Below, piece by piece: positions 1 through 8,968 of a stretch of 64,000 bases of DNA (position 1 is its first letter; the number at the start of each line of letters is the position of its first letter). The DNA is from an uncultured Prevotellaceae bacterium (GTDB lineage: Bacteria > Bacteroidota > Bacteroidia > Bacteroidales > Bacteroidaceae), in the NCBI GenBank assembly GCA_902763615.1, contig CACWSX010000001.1:1-64000 (forward strand), given 5' to 3'. The notes beneath the pieces were generated by a model. It ran no database searches. It saw nothing but the letters and a program-made list of their open reading frames with translations, and was not told the origin of the DNA. Position numbers and translations under genes: made by a program.

Positions 1-244
1 TTTCCTCGAAGGCGGGCACGATGCGCCCCGTGGCCGAGACGCTGACGTCGATGGTGCCGCGGTCCACCTCGGAGATGATGAGTGCCTTGCGGTCGAGGGC
101 CGGAATCATCTGCGTGCCGAGCCAGGCACCTGCGCCGAGCACCGCTACCGCGATGACAACGGCCACGGCGATGCGACGGAGTTTGCGCCGGCGTTGTTCA
201 CTGACAGGTATCGCCCTGTCCATCGTCTGATTATCGTTCTTCAT
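1..244 (-). CDS. HlyD/MacA-type periplasmic adaptor, N-terminus only (cut by window edge)
   Basis: Translating the minus strand from the ATG at 244-242 gives 81 residues that run off the window. They comprise a short polar start, a basic stretch (RRRKLRR), one hydrophobic helix at about residues 24-43, and then a beta-rich segment reading VDRGTIDVSVSATGRIVPAFEE. That last segment is typical of the first strands of membrane-fusion proteins of the HlyD/MacA type, which bridge an inner-membrane ABC transporter to TolC. The gene starts 18 bp after the TolC-like gene and is the last visible member of the export operon. The family assignment rests on the N-terminus and on its neighbours only. Confidence 0.8.
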   Translation of the reverse strand, partial: MKNDNQTMDRAIPVSEQRRRKLRRIAVAVVIAVAVLGAGAWLGTQMIPALDRKALIISEVDRGTIDVSVSATGRIVPAFEE

Positions 245-253
245 ATATCTAAT

Positions 254-274
254 GTTCAATAGTCAATGTTCAAT
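254..274. repeat. Heptad word array (GTTCAAT/AGTCAAT/GTTCAAT)
   Basis: Three 7-bp words follow each other without a gap across the stop codon of the TolC-like gene and the spacer before the HlyD-like gene. It belongs to the period-7 arrays described in the findings. Confidence 0.7.
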
Positions 275-1762
275 GAGACGTTCTACGTCTGCCGTGAGTT
301 CGCAGCCGCGCTCGAAGTCCCAGAGGGCGATGCTGCGGAGCTGATAGTAATAGTACCAGTAGTTGAAGAGTTGCTGGATGCGGTTCTGGCGGGCCTGGTC
401 CTTGGCGGTCTGGGCGCTGGAGAGTTCGAGGGTCGAGATACTGCCGATTTTGAACGTCTCGACGTTGGTGTGATAGCGGCGTCGGGCGATGGTGTCGGCC
501 TCGCAGGCGATGCGCAGCTGTTCGGCCTGGTTGTTGAACTGCTCGGTCAGGATAAAGATGTCCTGGCGGAAGTCCTGCGACTGCTGGCGCAGCTGGCCCT
601 GGATGATGTCGCGGTTGCTCTCGGCGAGGCGACGCTGCCCCTTGCGCTTGCCCCAGTCGAGGAGTGGGATGGTGATGCCGACCTGCACGACCTCGTTGCT
701 CAGCAGATGGCGATAGGCGCTGCTCATGTTCTCGCCCGTGCCGGTATAGCCGAGCTGGGCGTAGAGGTTGATGCTCTGGCGGTTGGCGCGGGCCGAGGCC
801 ACGGCATAGTCGGCCTCCATCTGGCGGCGGCGCATGGTGGTGGCGAGCGCGTTGTTCTGGAGGGCGTGGGCAAGGACGTCCTCGTAGTCGAGATGGATAC
901 CCAAGGCCGACGCTTCGGGAACGGTGGCGGCGATGGGGGCTTCCACGTCGAGGAACGATCGGAGGGCGAACTGGCGGGCCTGGCGGGTACTCTCGCTGTT
1001 GGTCAGGGCACTGCGGGCGGTGAGCACGTCGAGGCGCAGTTGCAGCACGTCGTTCTCGCTGATGGTGCCCATGCGGCGCTTGGCCTGTGCCACCTCGTAG
1101 AGTTTCTTGGCGGTCTGCAGGTTCTGCCGGGCGATGTTCACCTGTTCGCCGGCCAGCAGCAGCGAGAAGTAGAGGCTGATGGCCTGCATGGCTACCTGCT
1201 CCGTCTCGGTGAGAAAGCGTGCCTGCGCCTCACGGTAGCGCAGCGGCTCTATGCGGCGGTTCCACTTCAGGTGGTTCACGCTGAAGAGTGGCTGCGAGAG
1301 GGTGACGGCCACGGGCAGCGACATGAACTGAGTACCGCCCGTGGGCCACAGCTTCTGCTTGATGTTCACTGCCCCGTCGAGTCCGAGGTAGTCGTTGCGC
1401 ACGAACGACAGCGAGCCGTCGGCCTGCTGGTACGAACTGTAGCGCTTGTTCCACGACGGAGCGGTGCCCTGTAGCGACACCTCCGGCAGCAGGTCGGCGC
1501 GGTAGCTGCGCCACTGCCAATAGGCCGACCGCAGTTCGCCCAGGGCCACGGCAGCATCGATGCTCTGGCGACGCGCCATCACGATGCAGTCGTCGAGGGT
1601 AAGGCGAAGCGTGTCTGTCTGAGCTGATACACCCACGGGGAGCATGGTGATTAGGAGGGAGATAATAGTCCGAAGGCTACGGACTATTAGTCCGTTCTCG
1701 TCGGACTGCGAGTCCGTTCCCGTCGGACTAAAAGGTACAACGTATTCTATATTTTCTGACAT
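263..1762 (-). CDS. TolC-like outer membrane efflux protein
   Basis: This is an outer membrane factor expected to form the exit duct for the MacAB-type pump encoded upstream. About 499 residues are read from ATG 1762. The hydrophobic signal region (SLLITMLPVGVSAQ) is preceded by an odd 22-codon stretch that is entirely a tandem palindromic repeat (1664-1729). The mature part opens with LRLTLDDCIVMARRQS, the usual TolC-family start, and contains the long helical hairpins typical of the fold (for example ALNNALATTMRRRQMEADYAVA-type helices near the middle). The start is uncertain: translation could also begin closer to the signal peptide. Because the permease just upstream has shifted frame, this frame is open back to 3046, but the TolC part alone is the expected family length. 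Confidence 0.88.
   Translation of the reverse strand: MSENIEYVVPFSPTGTDSQSDENGLIVRSLRTIISLLITMLPVGVSAQTDTLRLTLDDCIVMARRQSIDAAVALGELRSAYWQWRSYRADLLPEVSLQGTAPSWNKRYSSYQQADGSLSFVRNDYLGLDGAVNIKQKLWPTGGTQFMSLPVAVTLSQPLFSVNHLKWNRRIEPLRYREAQARFLTETEQVAMQAISLYFSLLLAGEQVNIARQNLQTAKKLYEVAQAKRRMGTISENDVLQLRLDVLTARSALTNSESTRQARQFALRSFLDVEAPIAATVPEASALGIHLDYEDVLAHALQNNALATTMRRRQMEADYAVASARANRQSINLYAQLGYTGTGENMSSAYRHLLSNEVVQVGITIPLLDWGKRKGQRRLAESNRDIIQGQLRQQSQDFRQDIFILTEQFNNQAEQLRIACEADTIARRRYHTNVETFKIGSISTLELSSAQTAKDQARQNRIQQLFNYWYYYYQLRSIALWDFERGCELTADVERLIEH
1664..1729 (-). repeat. Three tandem 22-bp palindromic units inside the tolC-like 5' end
   Basis: On the minus strand there are three consecutive 22-bp units, at 1729-1708, 1707-1686 and 1685-1664. 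Each unit has the form AGTCCG-N7-CGGACT-N3. Together they make 66 bp, or exactly 22 codons, so the array keeps the reading frame although one unit would not. Confidence 0.85.
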
Positions 1763-1770
1763 AGTCTTGT

Positions 1771-2998
1771 TTATTCGTGTCGCAATGCTTCTACTGGTCG
1801 TTTGTACATGGCGCGGAACGTGGGGACGACCATGCCGAGGGTGACGATGGCGAGGAGCAGGAGGTACTGGATGGCGCAGACGATGAGGAAGTGCAGCCAG
1901 AAGGTGTTTACCCAGTCCGTTTCCTGACCAGTGCCGCTCATAGTGAAGCCGTGAGCGAGGCCAACGTTCATGGCGAACTGGAGCCAGATGATTTGTCCGA
2001 TGTGTGCCGAGTATGACGTTGAGCAGGAGCAGGGCGATGAAAGTGCCAATGACGGAAAGTTCAATACCTATGTCGCGCGAGTAGAGATCACTGGCATAGT
2101 CGGCGTAGGAGCCGACAAGTGCAAGGCCGTAATTGCCAGTCTGGAGTTCCAACTGCGCGTCCTTCTGGCTTATTCGGGCAATGAAAGTAGCGACATCGGC
2201 CTCGGGACGCAAGCGGATGAGCATCCGCTCATTGGTAGTGGACAGGGCGGTGCGGGGGGTGAGGATGATGTAGCTGTAGCGCTCATGGGGGCGCAGGCGA
2301 AAGTCCTCGACAACACCTGCGACGGTATGGTGGGCAACGACTTTTCGGCCTTGGGCCAAGGCGGGGTCGCTGTAGTCATACTCCACGAGGCGGCGGCCTA
2401 CGGCCTGGTCAGTGCCGAAGAGGGCAAGAGCCATAGAGCGGGTGATGACGGCACCGTCCTCTGGGCAGTCTTTGCTGAGAACATCGGCGGCGGGGCTGCC
2501 CTCGACGGGCGTAAGGCCGAGGGTCTCAAAGAACTGCTCACCGAGGATGAAATCGTTCTTGTAAGCACCGCAGAAGCGGGTGGTGTCGGCATCAGCACAG
2601 TAGGAGGAGAGGCGGTAGCCGCCGAAGTTGTCGATGAAACCGGCGGACTGTACCTCATGGAGGTCGCGGGCGCGGTCGCGGAGGGCGTAGAGGTTGGCGA
2701 TGTACTGGAGGGCAATGCGCTCGTCGGGGGTAAGGCGGGCGGTGTCGGCTTCCGTCAAGCCATTGGGAAGGGATGCAGGCAGGTCAATGGGTTTGGCGTT
2801 GTTGGAGAACCCCACCGCTCCCACCAGTAGATGGTCGCGCTCGAAGTCGCCGGCGGGGCGGCATAGGTAGGTGTCGTAGGCCGTGACGATGATAGCGTCG
2901 AGGAAGAAGAAACTGAGCAGGGCGACGAGGGCTATCTCCACTACTATCCACGCGTTCTGCTTGCGGTGAGCCCAAAAGTTTTTTATTGTCTGGTTCAT
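1771..2998 (-). pseudogene. FtsX-type ABC permease (type A of third pair), broken by frameshift and deletion
   Basis: The start ATG at 2998 overlaps the stop of the upstream permease by 4 bp (ATGA). The first about 325 codons give an N-terminal membrane helix (NAWIVVEIALVALLSFFFLDAII), a periplasmic domain and the first FtsX helix (IGTFIALLLLNVILGT). Near 2015-2030 the frame changes, and the natural C-terminus (IIWLQFAMNVGLAHG to RAMYKRPVEALRHE, stop 1771-1773) continues in another frame. Compared with the intact paralogues at 5090-6382 and 7679-8968, about 35-40 residues carrying the E-x-G-V-R-x-A-F-G cytoplasmic loop are also missing at the junction. The unshifted frame runs on without a stop into the TolC-like gene. 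It is probably non-functional, unless the assembly is wrong here. Confidence 0.82.
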
Positions 2999-4323
2999 CT
3001 TTTCTGATTTAGCGATTCGACGATAGGTTTGCGGAGTGAGTGCCAAGCGGGCAGCAGGGCGGCCATGAGGTTAAGCACGACGCAGCACGCGAAGGCCACG
3101 AGGAAGAGCGTCGGAGTGAAGAACATCCGGAAGTCGAGGCCCATGTCGATGCTCACCCGACTGAGGCCATGGAACATACTATGAACAAACTCGGTCTCGC
3201 TGATGGCGGTGATGAAGAGCCATGACAGCAGCCAGCCGGCGATGCCGCCGAGGAGCGTGAGCACAAGGTTCTCGTGGATGACCTCGTTGAGCAGTGTGCG
3301 CTGCTTGGCGCCAAAGGCCTTGCGGATGCCCATCTCGGCGCGGCGGGCTTCCATGCGATTGCTCATCAGTCCACTCAGGTTGATGGCGGGCAGCAACAGG
3401 AACAGCAGCATCAGCAGCGCGGGCGGTGTCAGTTCCTTAGCCTTCATGGCAAGGTCCTGGCCATCGCTGTGGTTGAAGAAGTTCAACGTTTTGAAGAAGT
3501 GCGTATCGGCATCTATCCGCCACTCGCCCCAGTCCTTGCCCAGCCGCGCATTCATCACGGCATTGTACTGTCGACGCAGCGGCTCTATCTCATCGAGGAA
3601 GTCCTGGCGGCTGTAGCCCTCGCGTAGCAGCAGGCGCACGTTGAGCTGGCCGGAGTAACTGACTTGGTCGATACAATGGTCTGGATCTGAATAATCGCCG
3701 ACTTTCACTGAATAGGGTACGTAGATGTCGGCTGTGGCATTCTCCATCAGCGAACTCACCGTTTTGACCACGCCGACAACGCGGAAAGAGTGGGAGCCGC
3801 TGCTGTCGTCGATACTCACATGCGTGGCTTCGCCGAGCAGCTCGGCCACCTTGTCAGTGATGACGCATACGCGCTCGCCTTGGCGGAACTCCTTCTCAGA
3901 GAAGGGGCGCCCGCTGAGGAAATCGAGGTCGTATAAACGGAAGAAACTGGGGTCGGTACGCAGGGCATAAGCGGCTGTTTTATGCTGCTGTGCCTCGTCG
4001 TCGACAATCAGGAAGGCTTCCGTGACGCCCGTGGCGGACTCCACGCACTTCAGCTGTCGGAAACAAGAGTCGAGGGCGGCCGTGGAGTAGCGCATGTCGA
4101 AACTGCGGCCACTCTCGGCCAGCGACTTGGTGTAGAAGCCGAAGAGGGGATAGAGCGTGCGGCTTCGATTCGACTCTGGTGGGATGTCTGCCAGTTTAAT
4201 GTTCAGGAAGATGGCAATAACCATCGCCGAGGCGATGGCCACCGCCGTGCCCGCGACGTAGATGGCGGAGAACAGTTTGTCCTCGCGAATGAGCGCAAGA
4301 GCGTGTCGTATGATCTTAATCAT
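2995..4323 (-). CDS. FtsX/MacB-type ABC transporter permease (type B, third pair)
   Basis: The protein has 442 residues with MacB-permease topology: an N-terminal helix at about 18-40 (AIYVAGTAVAIASAMVIAIF), a large periplasmic domain, and three C-terminal helices starting with LLMLLFLLLPAINLSGL. The coupling loop after the first C-terminal helix reads RRAEMGIRKAFGAKQRTLL, the conserved FtsX contact with the ATPase. The C-terminus LRKPIVESL matches the type B permeases at 6379-7686 and 8965-10182. It lies 61 bp after the ATPase gene and overlaps the broken type A permease by 4 bp. Unlike the LolCE or FtsX systems, no cell-division or lipoprotein genes are nearby. The exported substrate cannot be inferred. 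Confidence 0.88.
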   Translation of the reverse strand: MIKIIRHALALIREDKLFSAIYVAGTAVAIASAMVIAIFLNIKLADIPPESNRSRTLYPLFGFYTKSLAESGRSFDMRYSTAALDSCFRQLKCVESATGVTEAFLIVDDEAQQHKTAAYALRTDPSFFRLYDLDFLSGRPFSEKEFRQGERVCVITDKVAELLGEATHVSIDDSSGSHSFRVVGVVKTVSSLMENATADIYVPYSVKVGDYSDPDHCIDQVSYSGQLNVRLLLREGYSRQDFLDEIEPLRRQYNAVMNARLGKDWGEWRIDADTHFFKTLNFFNHSDGQDLAMKAKELTPPALLMLLFLLLPAINLSGLMSNRMEARRAEMGIRKAFGAKQRTLLNEVIHENLVLTLLGGIAGWLLSWLFITAISETEFVHSMFHGLSRVSIDMGLDFRMFFTPTLFLVAFACCVVLNLMAALLPAWHSLRKPIVESLNQKR

Positions 4324-4384
4324 CCGTGTTATTCGTTTAATCTGTGGTCAAAATATATTCGTGAAATTCGCGTAATTCGTTGTT
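4324..4384 (-). repeat. Spacer made of degenerate 9-bp words (ACGAATTAC-like)
   Basis: The spacer between the ATPase and the next permease reads on the minus strand as a chain of similar words (ACGAATTAC, GCGAATTTC, ACGAATATA, then ACGAATAAC further on). No promoter box was seen. It resembles the period-7 arrays elsewhere, but with a period of 9. Confidence 0.5.
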
Positions 4385-5062
4385 TCACATAATCTGCCGC
4401 CCGTCGAGGAATTTGATAATCCTGTCTGTCTGGGCGGCCTGCTTCTCGTTGTGGGTTACCATGACGATGGTGCGGCCGTCCTCCTTGTTCAGTTTGTGCA
4501 GCAGTTCCATAATCTCGGCACCCATCTTCGAGTCGAGGTTGCCGGTGGGCTCGTCGGCCAGCAGGATTTCGGGGTTGCCGATGATGGCGCGGGCGATGGC
4601 TACGCGCTGGCACTGTCCGCCGGAGAGCTGCGTGGGGCGGTGCTTCATGCGGTGGCTGAGGCCGACGCGCTCGATGACCTCCTTGGCCAGACGGATGCGC
4701 TCGCCGCTGCGCACGCCACGGTAGATGAGCGGCAGCTGCACGTTGTCAATCACGTTGAGCGTCGGTATGAGGTGGAACGACTGGAAGACGAAGCCTAACG
4801 TCTTGTTGCGCAGTTCGGCAAGTCGGTTGTCGCTCATCTTCGGGTTAATCACCTGTCCGCACAGTTCAATCTGTCCACTCGTCGGTTCGTCGAGCAGTCC
4901 CATGATGTTCAGCAGCGTAGATTTGCCGCAGCCTGACGGTCCCATGATGCTCAGGAACTCGCCCTTCTTCACTTCGATGTTTACATTCTCCAACGCCTGT
5001 GTCTCCACTTCGTCGGTACGGTAGATCTTGTTGATCCCTGTTAATTTAATCACTGTTTCCAT
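4385..5062 (-). CDS. ABC transporter ATP-binding protein (MacB/LolD family)
   Basis: This 225-residue cytoplasmic ATPase is expected to energise the permeases around it. Walker A is GPSGCGKST at 41-49, the signature is LSGGQ at 147-151 (followed by CQRVAIARA), Walker B is ILLADEP at 167-173 with the D-loop GNLDS after it, and the H-loop is MVTHN near 203. The overall pattern, including FVFQSFHLIPTLNVIDNV, is that of the MacB/LolD/FtsE subfamily. It is the only ATPase visible in an operon with six permease genes, so it probably serves all pairs. Confidence 0.95.
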   Translation of the reverse strand: METVIKLTGINKIYRTDEVETQALENVNIEVKKGEFLSIMGPSGCGKSTLLNIMGLLDEPTSGQIELCGQVINPKMSDNRLAELRNKTLGFVFQSFHLIPTLNVIDNVQLPLIYRGVRSGERIRLAKEVIERVGLSHRMKHRPTQLSGGQCQRVAIARAIIGNPEILLADEPTGNLDSKMGAEIMELLHKLNKEDGRTIVMVTHNEKQAAQTDRIIKFLDGRQIM

Positions 5063-5089
5063 TGTTCTTTTGTTTTTATTGTTATTTGT

Positions 5090-6382
5090 TTATTCATCTT
5101 TTAATGCTTCGGTAATTTCGCTCCGGCAGATGCGCAACGCGGGGATGGCGGTGGCGATGAGCACGGCACATAATATAATAAGGTACACGATGACGGAGAC
5201 CACGAGGAAGTGGGTGCCGAAGTCATCGAACCAGAAGTGGACGGCGGGATTAAGGCTCCCAAAATCGCTGTAGAGACCATGGGCGGTGGCATACTGGAAG
5301 TAGATGGCGCAGCCGGCGACAACGCTGAGGGTGGTGAGCAGCCACGCCTCGCGGATGAAGCCCCAGAAGACACTCCACTTCGTCGCGCCGAATGCCCTAC
5401 GCACGCCAGCCTCCTCGCGACGCTGACGGGTGTACATCAGCAGCGTGCCGAACACGCCGAACGCGAGGTTGATGGCGAAGAACGCGGCGATGAGCAGGTT
5501 GCGACGCGTCTGCTTGCCCATCCAACTGCTATTGAGATCTAATTCGCTGGCTTCACGGGCAGTCTGCATCTTTCGGATATAGTTGTGCTCTGTCACGATG
5601 TTGTGCTGCACATTGCGCTCCTGTTCCTGCACGAAGCGGCGGGCATCGATGCCATCCCGCAGACGGACGATGATATTCGCTCTTGCCCTTGCCCCAGGGC
5701 TGAGGACAAATACGTTGGCCATGTCACGGTCGTAAACCTCGCGCCGGAAGTCCTCCACCACGGCACGGATGTGCCAGTCGCGGCGTACAGGCTCCCATTG
5801 TCCGCTTTCGGGGTTAAGCCCTATATTGTCCGTGTAGATGATTTTTCCTGCCACGTCGATGGTTCCGAAGAATGCCATCGCCACGGAGCGGGTGATGATG
5901 ATGGTATTGTTATTCTCACAGCCGTGTGTCAGTTCGGCGGTAGGCACCTCGGGTGTCAGCGACTGGATGCCATAGGCTTCGAAAATCTTGGAGTCTTTCT
6001 CGAAGTCCAGATAGTGGCATAGTATTGTGTCGCCGTCGTGGTAGTAGGAGCCGAAGAGGAAACTCTCACCGAATCCTATCACGTTTTCGTCGTATGAGAG
6101 GCAGCCCACTTCCACCTCGTCCATCTCCTGCACCTTCTGCATGAGACGACGCGGCCCGTCGTAGAAACTTATGCCTGCCATAGCACGCTCATTATCGGTC
6201 AGCGAACTGGCTATTTCCATCTTCACGATGCGGTCAATGTCGCAGTTCATGGGCAGGTGGGTGACATAGGATGTGATAATGACAGGGTCGAAGGCCCACC
6301 AGCAGGCGCAGGTGACAAGTACGAGTTCGATGGCGAGCCAGATGGACGTCTTGCGTCCGAAGATATCTTTCAACTGTTTCAT
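5090..6382 (-). CDS. FtsX/MacB-type ABC permease (type A, second pair)
   Basis: The protein has 430 residues. It starts with MKQLKDIFGRKTSIWLAIEL and one membrane helix, followed by a periplasmic domain of about 260 residues and three C-terminal helices. The coupling loop reads TRQRREEAGVRRAFGATKW. Its first 40 and last 150 residues are nearly identical to those of 7679-8968, whereas the periplasmic domains differ clearly. The start overlaps the stop of the type B gene at 6379 by 4 bp. The stop lies 27 bp before the ATPase gene. Confidence 0.9.
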   Translation of the reverse strand: MKQLKDIFGRKTSIWLAIELVLVTCACWWAFDPVIITSYVTHLPMNCDIDRIVKMEIASSLTDNERAMAGISFYDGPRRLMQKVQEMDEVEVGCLSYDENVIGFGESFLFGSYYHDGDTILCHYLDFEKDSKIFEAYGIQSLTPEVPTAELTHGCENNNTIIITRSVAMAFFGTIDVAGKIIYTDNIGLNPESGQWEPVRRDWHIRAVVEDFRREVYDRDMANVFVLSPGARARANIIVRLRDGIDARRFVQEQERNVQHNIVTEHNYIRKMQTAREASELDLNSSWMGKQTRRNLLIAAFFAINLAFGVFGTLLMYTRQRREEAGVRRAFGATKWSVFWGFIREAWLLTTLSVVAGCAIYFQYATAHGLYSDFGSLNPAVHFWFDDFGTHFLVVSVIVYLIILCAVLIATAIPALRICRSEITEALKDE

Positions 6383-7686
6383 TTCTTAATCATCATGGAT
6401 TCTACGATCGGTTTACGGAGGCTGAGCCATGCGGGGAGTGTGGCCGCTAAGACATTGAGGAGGCTGCAAAAGAGCAGGGCAATGAGGAAGATGGCGGGGC
6501 CGAAAAGCATCTCGCCCTCGATGATGGGCACTCGGCCGAAGGTCTTCGTGTTTTCGGAGAATACATAAAAGACCCAGTCGCGCCAGGCGTAGAGTGCCGT
6601 CCATGCAAGGCACAGTCCAACGAGAGCACCAATGAGCGTGAGTATGAGGTTTTCCATGATGACCTGTCCGAGCAGCGTCCTCCGCTTGGCGCCGAAGGCT
6701 TTGCGGATGGCCATCTCTGGTAGCCGTCGCTCCATGCGGCTGGCCACCATGCCGCTCAGATTCAGGGCAGGCACAAAGAGCAGGAGCAACAGGATGGCGG
6801 CGGGCGTGAGGAACCACAGACGGTTGTCGTTGACATTGGCGTAGAACATATGGCTAAATTCACTCCACACCTCCGAGTAGTAACTCACCAGAGGAGTCAA
6901 CACATCGGCAGGATCATCCTTATGTGTTGCATTGTATCTGGCTTCAACCGACTTCAGTTCTTGCATAAAGGCATCGAGCCGGTCGGCAGGCACGCTGAAG
7001 TAAAGATGAAGCGGCACACTTCTCCAGGCATTGAGCGACAACCACTCTTTCATCATCCCGTCTGCTGATAAATACAGATAGATGTCGGCCAGACACACCT
7101 CGGTCAGTGCGCTGGGCGTTTCCACCACGCCGCAGATGCGGAAGTCCAAGTTGTTGAAACGGACGGTCTGCCCTAAGGCCTTCGCATCCTTGCCGAAGAG
7201 CAAATCGCTGATTTCCTTCGTGATGACTGCCACACGGCGCTCGTTGTCGAAATCATCCTGCGTAAAAGGTGCTCCCTCGATGAAGTGGAACTGATAGAAG
7301 CGGAAGAACCCCGGCTCGGTATTCTTGAGCCGCACCTCGCGGTCGTGCAGGGCATCGGGCAGTTTTACATACCCTTTTACGCCGTATGTCTCGTCCACAG
7401 CCATCACACACTCCGGTGCCTTCATGGTCTGGAACAGGTCGCGGAACATCTGGTAATCAATGCCTACCGTGTTGCCTGTCTGTTTCTGATAAGCAAAGTG
7501 TGTCAGTTTGTACGTCGTGCTGCGGTGTACCTCCGGCGCAATGTCGGCCACCTTCACGTAATACACTTCGGCAATGAGCATCACGAAGGCCACGGCCAGC
7601 GCCGTGCCAGCGATGTACATTGCTGAGTAGAGTTTCTCCTCGCGAATCAGGGCGAGGGCCTGTCTGAAATATCTCATATCATTCAT
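6379..7686 (-). CDS. FtsX/MacB-type ABC permease (type B, second pair)
   Basis: This 435-residue protein is the complete reference copy of type B. It has an N-terminal helix (AMYIAGTALAVAFVMLIAEV), a periplasmic domain, the helix LLLLLFVPALNLSGMV, the coupling loop RRLPEMAIRKAFGAKRRTLL, and a last helix (FGPAIFLIALLFCSLLNVL) before LPAWLSLRKPIVESM. It overlaps its neighbours by 8 bp (7679-7686) and 4 bp (6379-6382), so translation of the pair is probably coupled. Its first 55 residues match 8965-10182 almost exactly. Confidence 0.9.
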   Translation of the reverse strand: MNDMRYFRQALALIREEKLYSAMYIAGTALAVAFVMLIAEVYYVKVADIAPEVHRSTTYKLTHFAYQKQTGNTVGIDYQMFRDLFQTMKAPECVMAVDETYGVKGYVKLPDALHDREVRLKNTEPGFFRFYQFHFIEGAPFTQDDFDNERRVAVITKEISDLLFGKDAKALGQTVRFNNLDFRICGVVETPSALTEVCLADIYLYLSADGMMKEWLSLNAWRSVPLHLYFSVPADRLDAFMQELKSVEARYNATHKDDPADVLTPLVSYYSEVWSEFSHMFYANVNDNRLWFLTPAAILLLLLFVPALNLSGMVASRMERRLPEMAIRKAFGAKRRTLLGQVIMENLILTLIGALVGLCLAWTALYAWRDWVFYVFSENTKTFGRVPIIEGEMLFGPAIFLIALLFCSLLNVLAATLPAWLSLRKPIVESMMIKK

Positions 7687-8968
7687 CTTTTAATGCTACG
7701 GTTATCTCGCTCCTGCAGATGCGCCATGCGGGGATGGCGGTGGCGATGAGCACGGCACATAATATAATAAGGTACACGATGACGGACACCACAAGGAAGT
7801 GGGTGCCGAAGTCGTCGAACCAGTAGTGGACGGCGGGATTACTGCCCTCGAAACCTTTGAAGAGACCATGGGCAGCGGCGAACTGGAAATAGACGATGCA
7901 GCCGAGGACGACACTGATCGTGGTCAACAGCCACGCCTCGCGGATGAAGCCCCAGAAGACGCTCCACTTGGTAGCACCGAAGGCGCGACGCACACCGGTC
8001 TCCTCGCGGCGCTGGCGGGTGTACATGAGCAACGTGCCAAAGACACCAAAGGCGAGGTTGATAGCAAAGAAGGCGGCAATGAGCAGGTTGCGGTGCGTCA
8101 TGCGGCTGGTGCCGTAACGGTCGGTATACGCTTTCGCCCCCTCGCGAACTGTCTGCATCTGGCTGACATAACAGTGCTCCGTCATCAGGTCGTGCTGCAC
8201 CTCATGCTGGTGCTCCTCCATGAAGCGCTGGGCATCAACACCCTCGCGCAGTCGGGCAATGATGGGAACATTGATGCCCGGTGCACCTTGGCAAACGAAC
8301 AAGATGGTATAGTCGCGGTCGTAAACCCCATAGCGCACATCCTCCACCACGGCGCGGATGGGCAGGTCTTTAACCATCCACTCATAGTCCATCTTGTCTG
8401 GGTTATAGCCATAGTAATGCGCCTTTACTGTGCGCCCTGCCACATCGGTAGTACCATAGAGCGCCATGGCGGTGGAGCGTGTGAGAATGACGGTCTGCTC
8501 AAACACAGCGTCGCGGGTCAGTTCGGCGGTAGGCACCTCGGGTGTCAGCGACTGGATGCCGAAGACCTCGAACATCTTGTCGTCCCGTCCGAATCCGTAA
8601 TTTGTGACTCTAAGGGTGTCGTTGTCGCGGATAAGATGATAGGCCATGCTTGTTATGCCAGAACCAATGGGGTTGTTGAAGGCGCGGTAGGCCATCTCCA
8701 CACCGTCCATCTCCTGCACCTTATGCAGCAGACTTTCCTCCTCGAGTCCGATGGGTATTTGGGTGGTAAATAACTGCTGCGTGGGGAGGGTGCTGGCCAC
8801 CTCGAAGCGCACCAGACGGTCGGGGTCATAGCCTAACGGCAGGTTTGTGACGTAGGACGTGACGATGACGGGATCAAAGGCCCACCAGCAGGCGAAGGTG
8901 ACGAGCACGAGTTCGAGGGAGAGCCAGATGGACGTCTTGCGTCCGAATATTTCTTTCAGCTGTTTCAT
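7679..8968 (-). CDS. FtsX/MacB-type ABC permease (type A, first pair)
   Basis: The protein has 429 residues and the same plan as 5090-6382: an N-terminal helix, a variable periplasmic domain (about 60-285), and three C-terminal helices with the loop RREETGVRRAFGATKW. The nucleotide sequence of the C-terminal third is almost the same as in the second copy (compare 7741-7810 with 5151-5220), which points to recent duplication or gene conversion. It overlaps the preceding gene by 4 bp. Confidence 0.9.
   Translation of the reverse strand: MKQLKEIFGRKTSIWLSLELVLVTFACWWAFDPVIVTSYVTNLPLGYDPDRLVRFEVASTLPTQQLFTTQIPIGLEEESLLHKVQEMDGVEMAYRAFNNPIGSGITSMAYHLIRDNDTLRVTNYGFGRDDKMFEVFGIQSLTPEVPTAELTRDAVFEQTVILTRSTAMALYGTTDVAGRTVKAHYYGYNPDKMDYEWMVKDLPIRAVVEDVRYGVYDRDYTILFVCQGAPGINVPIIARLREGVDAQRFMEEHQHEVQHDLMTEHCYVSQMQTVREGAKAYTDRYGTSRMTHRNLLIAAFFAINLAFGVFGTLLMYTRQRREETGVRRAFGATKWSVFWGFIREAWLLTTISVVLGCIVYFQFAAAHGLFKGFEGSNPAVHYWFDDFGTHFLVVSVIVYLIILCAVLIATAIPAWRICRSEITVALKDE

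Noticed and set aside
266-1474. Long plus-strand open frame opposite the tolC-like gene
   Set aside because: It is a mirror of a GC-rich coding sequence on the other strand, with no recognisable domain, signal or promoter. The same applies to 1970-2830, 7799-8773, 9370-10131 and 29269-30093 on the plus strand and 14631-15710 on the minus strand.
263-3046. A single 927-codon open frame read as one fusion protein of permease and TolC
   Set aside because: The middle 60 codons make no sense for either family, and the true permease C-terminus is present in another frame. It was treated as a broken permease followed by a separate gene.
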